The notes beneath the pieces are model-generated. The model saw nothing but the letters and a program-made list of their open reading frames with translations, was not told the DNA's origin and ran no database searches. 64,000 nt of DNA from assembly GCA_963853835.1 (NCBI GenBank), contig OY970830.1, positions 39,083,966-39,147,965 of the forward strand, given 5' to 3'. Positions 37,396 through 48,792 of the stretch are shown in pieces. Numbering within the stretch: position 1 is the first letter of the stretch; each line of letters starts with the position of its first letter. The translations under genes and the position numbers were made by a program. Origin of the DNA: Calendula officinalis. Lineage: Eukaryota; Streptophyta; Magnoliopsida; Asterales; Asteraceae.

Positions 37396-37880
37396 GGGTT
37401 GTTTTGGATTTCATTTTTTGTTTTTTTCCCTTGGAACTATCATTATATTTTTAAAGTTTAATACATAATAATGTATTATTTAAACTTTAATATTACAAAA
37501 ATAAGCAAAGAACAACTATTTAAAAAAAAAAAATTATTATGTTAATTTAATTATTGTTGAATTTCTATTATCATTATTATTATCATTTAAAATTTTATAT
37601 TGATTGTACGTATAAAGATAAAATATCCTCGTATCTCTATTATCTATGAAATCGCAAAGATACAATTGTGGGAATAGTATGTTGACTTCGAAGGTGTTTA
37701 ATTTGTAGTCCAGTGAACATGGTTTCTTTCTTGAGTTTGGATTCATGTCGAAGATCATTGCGTTTTTTGAGGAAAATAGTTAAAATATATATATTATGTG
37801 ATCTTGTTTTTACATGTGATCACTAGTTTTTTTTTTAAAAGACACAATGCTATACATAATATTAAACCAAAATGAGTTTA

Positions 37881-38918
37881 CACTAGTAAGGCCCTGCCAA
37901 TGCATGCATCAGTAACCCGTCAACAGCAATTTTGAACCCATCTTCGCATGACGCCGTTAGCACCATTTCTGCCGTGAGCCGCGTCAGTAGAATCTCATCC
38001 TGGTGGCGACGGGTTTAGCCTTGCATCGTGGGGATTTTTGCCAGGGGGAAGAGGGAGGGGGAAGGGAGGGGCTGAGATGTTGTACTCTATGCATATATAC
38101 TTGTACTATTTGTATTTTTTTTAACTTCTTTTTTCTTTGTTTTTTTTATTTTGTAAAATTATTATAAATTTACATTTTTATTTGTATAATAAATTATATT
38201 TATATTTTAATTAAAAATGATGATGTGGAAATGATGTGTTAGTGATGGGTTATAGTTGGCACGAGCGTGTCAGTAGTGTGCCAGAAAGGATGGGATGATG
38301 TGCCGTTACTGATAGGGGTGAGCATAGCCGGATACCCACCGGTTCCGACCGAAACCGGAATCGGAACCTCTTGTACCGGTTCCTCAATTTTCAGAACCGG
38401 AACCGGAACCTCCGGTTCCTTCCGGTTCCGGTGCCGGTTCCGGTTATCCTGTTTCTAAAATCGTAAAATTAAAATTAGATGTAAAGCTTAAATATTAATC
38501 ATTTTTTGTTATTTTATCAACTAATCTTTGAATAATCATAAACTCCAAACACTTAAACATGTGATTGTCTATATATTTTATCGTTAGAACACTATATTTA
38601 GACTGATTAATGACTAAACTCATTAAAAGTTACACAAAGTTTCTCATATTGTTAAATTTTGACATTAAATTTATCATATATATAATATTTTAACCAAAAT
38701 AGACCGAATAATTACCGGTTCCGGTTATCCACCGGTTACCGGTTCCTAAATTTTGAGAACCGGAACCTATTAGGGCGGTTCCATAATTTTAGGAACCGGA
38801 ACCGGCGGTTCCAAAACGGTTCCGGTTCCAATTCCGGTTACCCGTTTTTTCTGATCACCCCTAGTTACTGATGGGTTTACTGACGCGTCACGGTTGGGAG
38901 AGGCATAAGGACCTAGTG
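37881..38918. mobile_element. Non-autonomous CACTA-type element
   Basis: Begins CACTAGTAAGG and ends CCTAGTG; subterminal ACTGATGGGTT / ACTGACGCG words in both orientations are typical of CACTA ends. The 3-bp flanks (TTA and AAA) do not match, so the boundaries are tentative. A hAT MITE is inserted at 38313. Confidence 0.6.
38313..38863. mobile_element. hAT MITE with 8-bp target duplication
   Basis: Ends TAGGGGTGAGCA and TGATCACCCCTA, flanked by identical GTTACTGA (38305-38312 and 38864-38871). Both ends are packed with CCGGTTCCGG words in opposite orientations. 551 bp, no ORF. Confidence 0.92.
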
Positions 38919-39284
38919 AAAACACAAAGAATCGAAACAGAATACAACTAAAAAGGGAAAAATGATTACAATACCGATAGCTCCAATCAGAACTACCTCA
39001 TCTTAATTTAGATCTATGTTTAATCCAGAAAAGAAAAAAAAAGATAAAAACTTGAGCTTTGGATACCACTGACACCTTCCCCATCCTAATTTACATGTTA
39101 CTAGTTACCAATTTTTTTGACTGCGCCTAGCTATGGATAAACAACATGTAGAGTAGGGGATCGAGATGGTCACATGTTGCTAAAATGTCAATCACCATTG
39201 TTGACAATCGAAAAGAATGATCGTGGCCTTATATGCTTGCAAATTTTCATGTTGGTGATGGTTCATTCATAGTTAAAATATGGA

Positions 39285-39470
39285 AAATGATAATGACAGC
39301 CCTAAGGGCTGTCACTAAGACGTCAAGACACGCATCAAAACTTGTACAATAATCAATAACTGCCCCCTGCATTTTAGGAATCAACCCCTACAACTGAAAG
39401 TACAAACGATTTATGCACGTAACCACCTTTTAATGACAGCCCTTTAGGGCCGTCATTAACAAAATCCTTA
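39285..39470. mobile_element. Small MITE with palindromic ends
   Basis: The perfect 19-nt palindrome GACAGCCCTAAGGGCTGTC (39295-39313) and its near copy (39435-39454) mark the two ends; outer bases ATGATAAT and ATTAACAAAAT are partly complementary. Relatives lie near 40272-40495 and 43625-43795. Confidence 0.5.
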
Positions 39471-39559
39471 CAATATTACTACGTCACAATTATTATTTTA
39501 CATCATTTGGCTTTAAATGTTGAACAATATTAAGAATGAACTAGTTTTTATGGTGTAAT

Positions 39560-39850
39560 CACTACTCCTAGCCACTCAAGAGTCAAGATCCCATATTTAA
39601 CTTGTTTGACATGTGAAACTGAAAATAGTGGTGGTGATATGCAATAATTTTTAAAGAACAAAATTCTGTTGTCATTTGGCACCAACTGTTTGTATTTATG
39701 CGTAAAAGACTCACAAGAGAAGCTGGGCCTATCAAATTCACGGCCAACAAAGCCAAGGCTATCCGCAAGAGTAGGGTTTCACGGATTACTTTGGTCTTTT
39801 TGAGGCCCCAAAATCTGTTAACATTATCTGGTTTGGGGGACATGATCTAA
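39560..39850. other. Unclassified stretch with an 86-codon open frame on the minus strand
   Basis: An open frame exists but neither protein nor family is recognised; base composition is slightly higher in GC than the flanks. Could be a retroposed gene fragment. No claim made. Confidence 0.2.
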
Positions 39851-40271
39851 GGGTATCCTCTTTTTTCTCTTTACTATATGTTTTTTTCTTCTTTTTTAAT
39901 CCTCAAATCATCCAAAATTACCCATAATCGAGGCACGGAAAAGGCTATTACGAGCTTTAGCGTTAATCATTTGTATATAGATCGGGTTGTACTTTATTGT
40001 TTATCTCTAAAGACATATGGGGCGTGAAATGTTAGGGAAATTCAGAACTTGATTATTAGGTTATGAAAATTTATAATGATTACGTTAAGAGTTGAAATTA
40101 AAATATTGAGTTTTTCTAGGACATTAGATTAGAAGCATTGATTGAAGTTTATATTGAAATAATCTTTAATTGTTGTAATAATTTGACTCCATTTAATGCA
40201 TTTTTCACTATGTTGAGAAATGTTTTGTTCAATCAATGCTTCTAATCTCATACTCTTAGGGCATGAGTTAG

Positions 40272-40495
40272 ACAAACCTTTAAAATATTGACACATAAAC
40301 TGAGACCTTATACATCAATCAATAATTGACCTTATTAAAATATTAACACATAAATTAAGAACTTGTATATCAATCAATAATCAGCCCCTGTATTTTAGAA
40401 AATACTTTGCATTAATGAAATTACAATTTTTATGCATGTACTAACATTTTAAAAACAACCATGTGTTCGTAATTAACAAAACCTTTAAAGCTGTA
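40272..40495. mobile_element. Degenerate relative of the 39285 MITE
   Basis: The internal AATCAATAATCAGCCCCTG-type sequence parallels the interior of 39285-39470, and the right end reads TAATTAACAAAACC. The palindromic ends are decayed. Confidence 0.3.
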
Positions 40496-40549
40496 TATAC
40501 TTTTCTCTAATACACATGCAATTAGATGTTCGTTAAATAACTATCTATA

Positions 40550-40970
40550 TCTATACTACTTTATAAAGGAAATTGCATTTCTAATTAAGGCATATCTGAA
40601 TTCAAGCCTGCCATAATTAGAAATGTTCAATTTGCCGGATTGAAAAATATTTAAAAAGCTGCTTACAAGGTTCGAACCCGCGTGGGACAGGTCCAAAGGT
40701 AAATCACTTACCACTAACCAAACTCGCAGCTTTGGTTAAGATGTTTGGACATTACTCTTATAGGTGTTTCCAATCCATGAATGACGGCCCATCAACATTT
40801 TGAAATTTGACAAGGCCAATTTAATGTCCAGTACATCTGGGAGTAGAAGCCCATCACAAGACCTCTCGATAATCAATTTAATGCAAAAGACATGCGACCA
40901 AACAACATTTATTCGCCTCAAAATATAGTAACTAGGTACCCGCCGCAGCATTGCGCGGGTACCCTGCTAG
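40550..40970 (+). mobile_element. Short non-autonomous Helitron
   Basis: Starts TCTATACTACTTTATAAAGG after A, ends with a 9-bp GGTACCCGC/GCGGGTACC hairpin (40935-40963) and CTAG followed by T. These are the standard Helitron signals (5' TC, 3' hairpin plus CTRR, A-T insertion site). A tRNA-like segment is carried inside on the minus strand. Confidence 0.85.
40664..40735 (-). other. tRNA/SINE-like segment inside the Helitron
   Basis: On the minus strand TTGGTTAGTGGTAAGTG resembles a pol III A box and GGTTCGAACC an exact B box, about 35 bp apart. No anticodon stem or acceptor pairing could be drawn, so I call it SINE-like rather than a tRNA gene. Confidence 0.4.
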
Positions 40971-41057
40971 TAATAGGAATGTAAATAAGTCATCCGTTAT
41001 ATAGCTCATCGTTTTGTTTATACAATTTGCACTTAAACATATGCAATTATGATTTAC

Positions 41058-41595
41058 CTAAGATCATCTTTAATGAGAGTTTTTTTTAAAACTTATTACT
41101 ATTTAAATAATATTTTGGATGTTTTTTTGTCATCGGAATAGAAAGCATTTTTAAAAGCTTACTTTAATAATTTATTCTTCAAACTTCTTAATAAACTTTC
41201 ATTGTTTTTTTATTTAGTCCATGTATTTAATAATTTTACATTTTAAACATATATATATTTATATGTGAATCATGTATTATTTTTATAACTATAAATGATA
41301 ACTTTATCCTATTTCAATACTTTTTGATAAAGAACAAGCATGATGATTAGTTTTGTTTTTTTTGTGGTATGTTAAATTATATAAAATGCTATAAAAATTA
41401 TCAAATTATATATGAGGGGCCATTTATAAAACATTTGAGTTATATAAAGGTAAACTAGTAATATTAATAAGAAAAAGTTTTTATGAAGGTTAATCATTGG
41501 AAAGACTTTTTTATAAATAGGTTTTTGATTAGTGAAATATTGATGTGACAAAAGTAATAAGTTATTATAAGGATAACCATCGGAGATGCTCTAGG
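41058..41595. mobile_element. Possible MITE with GAGCATCTCCRATGG-type ends
   Basis: Left AGATCATCTTTAATGAGAG and right CCATCGGAGATGCTCT form imperfect inverted ends. Boundaries and target duplication are unclear. Confidence 0.4.
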
Positions 41596-41889
41596 GATTT
41601 TGTCATTACTCAAACCACCTTGAGTTATATCTTAAGTCAAATAAAATAAAAATATATATTCATATCTATAATTTGTACCTACTCACTTGATCAAAACAAT
41701 TGTCAAAATCAAGAGATGATACGATAAAAGAAAATTAGTGGATTACAATACGCAACTATATGTTTATATTATTATGAAGAACTTGTTTAATGTTTTATTT
41801 TTATTATAATTTCGACGCAACTATTGTATCATGATTTCCTACTTCAATGTTTAAAACTCTATTTTTATTACTTTATTTGATATTTTAAA

Positions 41890-42080
41890 ACGCATGACAC
41901 TAGTAGAATGAGCCAAAAAATGAAAAATCTCATTGAATCGGATTCAAACCGGTATCGAATCGGTTTCACGCCGATCCGATTTGGATCCGGTACGAACCGG
42001 ATACACGCATCACTCTCCAAAACCGGGTTAAAACCAAACAGGTATTGACCGAAACTGGCGGTTGGTTTGTGCATCACTAT
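41890..42080. mobile_element. Degenerate hAT-type fragment rich in CCGGTT words
   Basis: Repeated AACCGG / CCGGTT words in both orientations and GTGCATCAC-like ends resemble the hAT MITE at 38313, with no exact boundaries. Confidence 0.3.
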
Positions 42081-42231
42081 GTGTAACTTTTTATGTGAAT
42101 ACGATTTGTGTTGGTTCAATACAAAAAGTTCTTATATCCGCAACAAAATAATCGACCCGGCCCGGCCCGGCCTGCCTGATAAGCCCAACTAAAGAGGCAT
42201 TGGTCGGGACGTCCTTTCTCTCTCTCTCTCT

Positions 42232-42435
42232 CGTGATCGCAACGTAACGGAATCATCTTCCATCTCTCTAGGGTTTATGTTCATTGAACCTTTCATGTCT
42301 CATCATCATCAATGGAGATTCTCCAATTACCAACATTTCACCTTTGTTTCTAGCCCTAATCTCCTCTGTTCTATATTGTTCCTCTTCCCTTTTATCATAC
42401 TCGCCTTCTTTCAATCGAACAAAACAAAGGAAAAG
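42232..42435 (+). other. Candidate first exon of a small host gene
   Basis: A (TC)n tract and CTCTAGGGTTT leader, then an open frame from ATG 42277 (or 42295, MSHHHQWRF) coding for a short protein with one hydrophobic segment (LLCSILFLFPFIILAFF) and charged end NKTKEK, running into the strong splice donor AAAAG|GTATGT at 42435. Possible acceptors downstream at 42608 or 42668 would end the protein shortly. I do not recognise the product; whether it belongs to the same transcript as the Cys-rich ORF at 42992 is unknown. Confidence 0.35.
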
Positions 42436-42991
42436 GTATGTAGTGTTTGTTTTATCTTAAGGTTATTTTATATTCAAGTTCTACTCGCTAGTTGCTACTA
42501 ATATGATTGATCTGCTCTATCGAGAACTGTATGGTAAATATCTTAAATAAATTTAGATTGTTGGAATTCATATTAGATCTCGAACTAATTGATTCTTGAT
42601 TGTACAGATTGAAATTGAATTACATATTCCGTACTTGTCTGAATATCTTGTTTTGTAATGTTAAGCAGAAAGACCAACTATTTTTTGAGTGAAACCACAG
42701 AGAGAAAACTGATCACTAAAGTGCAATTTGTATAACCATAATAAATGTCGGTTTCGTTACTTCTCCACAATTTTGAACAAATTCAGTCGTCCTCTAAATA
42801 AAATCAAGTATCTCTTTAGTTTTCGGCTTTTCATTACATAGTTGGCACACAAGATTCCAAAAAAGTCGTACTTCACATTGTATTAATCTCATAATTGATG
42901 TTCCTTTTAGCCGTCTGCCCATCTATTTAACTCTCTCAACCAACCGCTTCATTCATACGATCTCAACATGTGAAAAAAAGATTAAATTAAA

Positions 42992-43162
42992 ATGTCGAAT
43001 TGTAACCCTTTTCGCCGCGAATCATCAAAAGCAAGAAGATGGAGAAAGTTTAAGGAAAGTCTGAAACAATGTTGTTACGGTTGTTGTTGTGGCTGCTGCA
43101 CTTGCAGTTGTTGTTCTTTCTCTTGCTGGTTTGATTGTTGTTGTGCAGACGAGGAAGATTAA
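42992..43162 (+). CDS. Small Cys-rich protein, 56 residues, hypothetical
   Basis: Starts MSNCNPFRRESSKARRW, ends CCCADEED. Fifteen cysteines, mostly in a CC/CCC-rich core with interspersed Gly, Tyr, Ser, Trp and Phe, after a basic N-terminal part and before an acidic tail. No signal peptide is apparent, so it is not a typical secreted Cys-rich peptide; palmitoylation or metal binding are possible readings of such a core. It follows a candidate 5' exon and is followed by a plausible AT-rich 3' region. Function not recognised. Confidence 0.5.
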   Translation: MSNCNPFRRESSKARRWRKFKESLKQCCYGCCCGCCTCSCCSFSCWFDCCCADEED

Positions 43163-43164
43163 TT

Positions 43165-45420
43165 AATGAATCAACCAACAATATTATACGGAGGTTTATG
43201 CTTCAACACTAGCTAGCCCCATTTGTGTCATTATTTACATTCAAATAATTCAGCTTTTAGGCAGTTTGCACCAAAAGCATTGTTTTCTTTTGTTTTTGTG
43301 TTTAGGTTTCTAAGTTTTGTATTGTTTTTTTAATCTAAAAAACAATTACAATAATTCCATATTTTAATCCTAGTGCAAACGAATTTTTGGCTTAGTAAAG
43401 CGGATTTGTTTAGGTAATGGGTTTACACACATTGTCTTGGTTTGTGTTTGGCTAAGGTGATTTTCAGACACTATAGGCTGATTGAAATTTGAAAAAAAAC
43501 GATATGATAAATCTTATTTTTAACGCCTTAATTAAACCAATAAGCTCAAGGCTGGTGAAATCAATAACCGTTAAATGATGATTTTATTCATTTTTCTAAA
43601 TTTCAAAAGAACCATATTATAAAAATGATTTTGATAATGATAGCTTTAAGAGCTGTCTTTAAGTGCATAAAAATTGTATAATAATTTATAGGGGGAATTC
43701 TAAAATTCAGAGGTTAGTTGTAAATTAATGTACATGCTTTTAATGTCTGTCTTAAGACAACCTTTACGGCTGTTATTATCAAAACTCAAATAAAAATGAT
43801 TTACATCATATTAATGTTTCCTTTAATATGATTTTTAAACCGATTTCCTCCACGGATATTTGAACCTTTTTCAATCTAGTAGATTCAAATCCAAACCAAT
43901 ATGATAGGGTTTAATTCGGTTTTCAATCTGATTTTGCCTGAACTGATTTTGTTGTGCACGTCTAGGGAAACGGACAAAGTTGTGATGCTAGAAACCCCTT
44001 TAGACAATGTTTAAATCAAGCAAGCGATAGTTCTTTTTTCTAATGGAAGGGGCTTAATGGGCCCAAATTCCATTATCCAAAAGCATATCCATAAATCCAA
44101 CAAGAAAGCAAAGAACTCTTGTTGATAAATCATAAAAGACTTGCGTTGGTTTTAAAAAGAAGATGGTCAAAATTTGCTTATTTAGGTAAAAAATATCACC
44201 ACAAAGATAACATTTTCTCTCCAAAAATAAGATTAACTTTTGATTTTATGCATGCGTACATATATTAATACACACCAAATAATCATTTTGAAAACATTAG
44301 GAATCAAATCAACGAGAACACCTTTAAAGAAGAGAAAGTATCATGAAAGGGATGATGAAATATCCATAATGCTATGAATCGCTTCCATAAAACGACATAC
44401 AAACTTTTTACTAGTAAAAAGTAATCGGTTTATTTAGAAAACCCGTTGTTTATATACAATCCTCGTAGGTAGTAACAAGAAACTTTACACATAGCTGACA
44501 AGATATAAAAAACTTCATTTATAGTTAACAAGATAGGAAGCTGACAAAAACTGTTATCATCTTTCCTTTGCTACGCTCGGTATATATGGTGTATATATCA
44601 TCTTCAACTCCTATTATTAGTTGTCGATATAGCCTTTAAAGTTTAAACATTAATAATTGTTTATTTTTTATTTTGGTTTTTGCATCATTTCATGTCATTT
44701 GAATTTGAAGTGATATTAATTGTTGAGAGATGGTATTGCTTCTTATTTATCCTTCTACTCTATTGATTAATATAAGTATCCAAATCAAATGATGAGTGTA
44801 TGAAGATAAAATATGAAGATTTAATATAAAAAAATATATTTTTTAATAATATATCAATGCATTGGGCTTATGTTAAACATAGAATATTGAAACAAAATTT
44901 ATATGCTTTCATATGGAAGCATATTAACAAAGAATCTAACAAAAAAAAAATGATGGTGGAGACTTGATTCCACTCCCTCCCACTAATAACAAAATCTTTT
45001 CCAATTCTCATGATTGTCTTCACATGAAGTCCACCCAAAATTGCTCTTTTCTTTCCTTGTCCCTTCCTAGTTCCTATCATGTGCTAATCTCCTCCATTAA
45101 CCTTAAATGCTCTTTTAATTTCATATTTATAGATTAATTTTAAGCTAATAATTGTATTAATTAAGAGAGGCAATAAAGCATGTTAAAGGAAGTGAGTTTA
45201 ATCACTTTTTAATTGTTATTTGTGATGAAATCAATATTACTTTGTTTTTCTAACCTACTTTATTGTCTTTTGTATTTTTGATTCTTTCTAATGTGTGTTT
45301 TAAGGGCATTGTGTTAAAGACATTAATAAATACTACTGAATGTAAAGATGTTTTGCGCGAGCAAAACTTGATCGGTTATATGTTTTTTTTCTAACGATTA
45401 ACGTAAAAATAAATTATTAT
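43165..45420. other. AT-rich intergenic DNA
   Basis: A MITE relative (about 43625-43795, ends TTTTGATAATGATAGC and GCTGTTATTATCAAAA) is the only structure seen. No gene supported. Confidence 0.45.
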
Positions 45421-45424
45421 TTAA

Positions 45425-45560
45425 ATTAAAGTAAATTACATGAATGGTCTTTTAGGTTTATAGCAAGTTTCATCAATGGTCCTTTAGTTTCAAAAATTAC
45501 ACCGATGGTCCTTATTTTTGAAAGGTTTTTCACCGATGGTCCTTTACGAAAAGGTGCGTC
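45425..45560. mobile_element. MULE-end-like repeat
   Basis: AGTAAATTACATGAATGGTC followed by further copies of ATGGTCCTTTA at about 40-bp intervals resembles the terminal repeats of the foldback MULE at 30583. Only one end is visible. Confidence 0.35.
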
Positions 45561-45604
45561 TATTTTTTTAAGTTAACTAACATCACATGTGATGCACATG
45601 GGGG

Positions 45605-45670
45605 TATTTTGGTCAAACACACACACACATAAACACAAACATACACACACACACACATACATACACACTA
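45605..45670. repeat. (CA)n microsatellite
   Basis: Interrupted CACACA / CATACA run. Followed at 45684 by a GCCCGTGC-GAT-GCACGGGC hairpin that looks like a Helitron end without CTAG. Confidence 0.7.
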
Positions 45671-45946
45671 CGAGACGGCATGGCCCGTGCGATGCACGGG
45701 CTTCGTTCACAATAATGAGTTATTTTGAGTGCATATCGTGTACAATTTACTGGTATCACCTGGAAAATGTACGAAAAACGTGATCGGTTACATGTTTACT
45801 TTGATTGCGGGTACTCTACTAACTGAGCGAAGATATTCCTTATGTATATTGATGTTTAGGGTTTGTTGTTCTTTATTGAGTCATATGGATTGTGTATGTT
45901 AATTGCAATTATTTCTTTATCTTGAAATAGATTTCGTATGCGTAAG

Positions 45947-46250
45947 TAGGCATGTGCAAACTGGACCAAGAACCGATCGGGATCGCAGATACGGATCCGA
46001 CCGAACCGAGTTGCAGCGGTTCGGTTCTCGGTTCTAATTTTTTAGAAAAATCAGTTCTCGGTCCGAGCGGTCCGAATCGGTCGAAAAGCGAGAAAAAGCT
46101 GAAAAGAGTCGAAGAAATTGCCTCGGTTCCCGGTTTAGTTCGGTTCCGACTAATTCTTGGTCCTGTTCGGTTCGGTTCTAAGCATCATTTGTTCGGTCCT
46201 TGGTCCGTCCAAACCATTTTTTCGTTCGGTTCTGGTTTATTTTTTAATAA
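45947..46250. mobile_element. hAT-type fragment with GGTTCGG words
   Basis: TAGGCATGTGCAAACTGG start, then many CCGAACCG / CGGTTCGG words in opposite orientations. No second end or target duplication found. Confidence 0.35.
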
Positions 46251-46697
46251 ATATATGTCATCATGCATTTTTTATATTGATTGATTTTAATAAATCTATA
46301 AAGTTTGTTGCTATGTAATTAATATTTAACCATAATCTAGATATTCAACTATTTTTATGATTCATAAATGCATGGACATTATTTTGTTGTGTTTATTAAA
46401 TATTATTGATGGTAAAACTTTTGATCTTACAATTGATTAATTTATTATTTTTATAAATGGATTTATATAATATTATTATTATTAAATGCATGTTATTAAT
46501 TACAACTTCAAAGTTGGAACTCAATTTTTATAAAAATGGATGTTCGGGTAAAATATAATATCATTTGAAAACTCAACATTATTTGCATCATGATAGTGTG
46601 CTTATAATATGTAACTTCTAGTTATATGAATAAACTATTATTTAATTAAGCATAAAATTTAACAACCATCAAATGAAACTCAATTTTTATATTTTTA

Positions 46698-47155
46698 TAT
46701 CAAAATGGAACTCAATTTTTATATTTTAATACATATACAAAAGAAGTAAGCATAAAATTTAACAACCATCAAATGAACAACAATTTGTGACCATTAACAT
46801 GATAAGATATCCATCTTAAATAATTTTGATGATATCATACACAATCTCATATACTATAATGATAACTATTAGATCATTATATAATATATTTTTATATACA
46901 TAATGTACATAAACAACCAATATGGCATCAAAATGGAACTCAATTTTTATATTTTATACATATACAAAAGAAGTAAGCATAAATTTAACAACCATCAAAT
47001 GAACAACAATTTGTAACTATTAACATGATAAGATATCTATCTTAAATAATTGTAATAATATCATACACAATCTCATATACTATAATGATAACTATTAGAT
47101 CATTAATATAATATAATTTTTATACAAAATGTACATAAACAACGAATAATAATTT
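46698..47155. repeat. Tandem repeat, two copies of a unit of about 229 bp
   Basis: ATCAAAATGGAACTCAATTT begins each unit (46698 and 46927). Units are about 90 % alike; the right one drifts near 47110. A/T-rich, noncoding; a partial unit precedes at about 46620. Confidence 0.75.
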
Positions 47156-47680
47156 TGTACATATATACAAAAGAGTTTGTATAATTTTAAACGAAAACAG
47201 CTAACATACTCTCTATAAGACAAAACCATAAAGAGTTCATCTCTGTGATTTTTTTTCTTCAAAAAGTACAAATAATAAACATTATGTTTGATTACCAATT
47301 AATAGCGCATAGTGGACATAGGTGGTTATTTAGGAGTAGATTAGATTTGCCGTTCAAAAAAAAAAAAATAAAATAAAATAAAAAAAGCCCTATAAATCTT
47401 TGTTGTTGACTCCACTTGTTAGATATTTCTTCTGGATGTACCTTTAGAGTGTTAAAATTTTTGGAATATGAGAATGGCTATTTATAGATGCTAATGTGTA
47501 AGATTCATGTAATTTGAAAAGTCTCTTATTTATTGAACTTTTTATTATTATAATTATTTATATTTATTTCAAAACTCTTGATATTACAATTTAATGATTT
47601 TATTTTTAAAATTGAGTTTATATATTAATTATTATTAATATTAAATGCATGATATTAATTACAACTTCAAAATTGGAACT

Positions 47681-47681
<1 letters not shown>

Positions 47682-47769
<88 letters not shown>
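47682..47769. repeat. (AT)n tract, left flank of the 10-kb element
   Basis: About 88 bp of uninterrupted AT. Confidence 0.9.
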
Positions 47770-47773
<4 letters not shown>

Positions 47774-47949
47774 GTGGATCCATAGGAAACCACTAATAAA
47801 TAAAGAATATAGAGAATAGATTAGGGCCCTTAGATCATGAATTGAAAGGCCCAGATTATATCAAATGTCCATGATCCTAATAAACACGCGCATTAGAAAT
47901 TCCGGATGAAAAATAAGCATTGAGGGGTAAAATTGTAAAAGGCCCACTC

Positions 47950-48182
47950 TCTCACCTAAACAAGAAAACACGTTCACAGGGTCTCGCTCGTTCTCTCGTT
48001 CTGTCGCTCTCGCTCGTTCTCTCGTTCTCTGTACTACACTCCTCTTTTCCTAGGGTTTTCTCGATCTCAATCAACCGATTGACGCCATCCTTAATCGAAG
48101 TTTACAACGGAAATCTGAAATTTAGACGCCATTCTCAATCAACCGTTTCCAATCGACGCGATTCTCGGCTAGGGTTTATCAG
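47950..48182 (+). promoter_or_regulatory. Likely 5' untranslated exon of the ULP1-like gene
   Basis: A CT-rich leader with TCGCTCGTTCTCTCGTTCT repeats and CTAGGGTTT, running to a donor-like CAG|GTAAAT at 48182. A possible acceptor TTGCAG lies at 48775, giving a leader intron that contains the 45-bp minisatellite. Inferred from sequence alone. Confidence 0.35.
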
Positions 48183-48510
48183 GTAAATATGAAATTAGAT
48201 TTCTATCATAAACAATTCTCGGCTAGGGTTTCTCAACTTTGCATTTGTGTGATTTGACCCGATTCTTCGTCTCTCAGCTAGGGTTTTAGAACGGAAAAGG
48301 TTTTTCAGCTTTTAATTTGTGTGATTTGACCGATTCTATGTCTATCGGTCACATAAGATTGCATACTTGAACTTGTTTATGCATTTTCATTTGTGTGACT
48401 TGATTACAACCTGTGTTTGATTAATACATACGTAAAATGTGTTACAAAGCTGTGATTAGTGTTACATAGATGTGATTTTCGAATGTATGCTCGTGTTGGG
48501 TATTGTGATT

Positions 48511-48655
48511 GCATTTGCATTTTCATATGAGAATCCATCAGTTGTAGCAGCCCTATTAAATGCATTTTCATATGAGAATCCATCAGTTGTAGCAGCCCTA
48601 TTAAATGCATTTTCATATGAGAATCCATCAGTTGCATTTGCATTTTCATACGAGA
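48511..48655 (+). repeat. 45-bp minisatellite carrying the element motif
   Basis: About 2.7 copies of GCATTTTCATATGAGAATCC followed by ATCAGTTGTAGCAGCCCTAT and TAAAT. TTGCATTTGCATTTTC flanks it on both sides. The open frame through it is a shadow. Confidence 0.8.
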
Positions 48656-48792
48656 AAGCACATTTTGTGTTTGGTCCAGGGTATTGCAAACTGCTAAAAT
48701 GCATTTGCATTTTCGTATGTGTATCTATTAAAAGTTTATTGACACAAAATGCTAATATGCTTCCTAAATTGCAGGTAAAAATAAGGTTGTGA

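Noticed and set aside
40664..40735. tRNA gene
   Set aside because: B box present but no cloverleaf or anticodon arm could be drawn.
48511..48655. CRISPR-like spaced repeat
   Set aside because: Eukaryotic minisatellite, no unique spacers.
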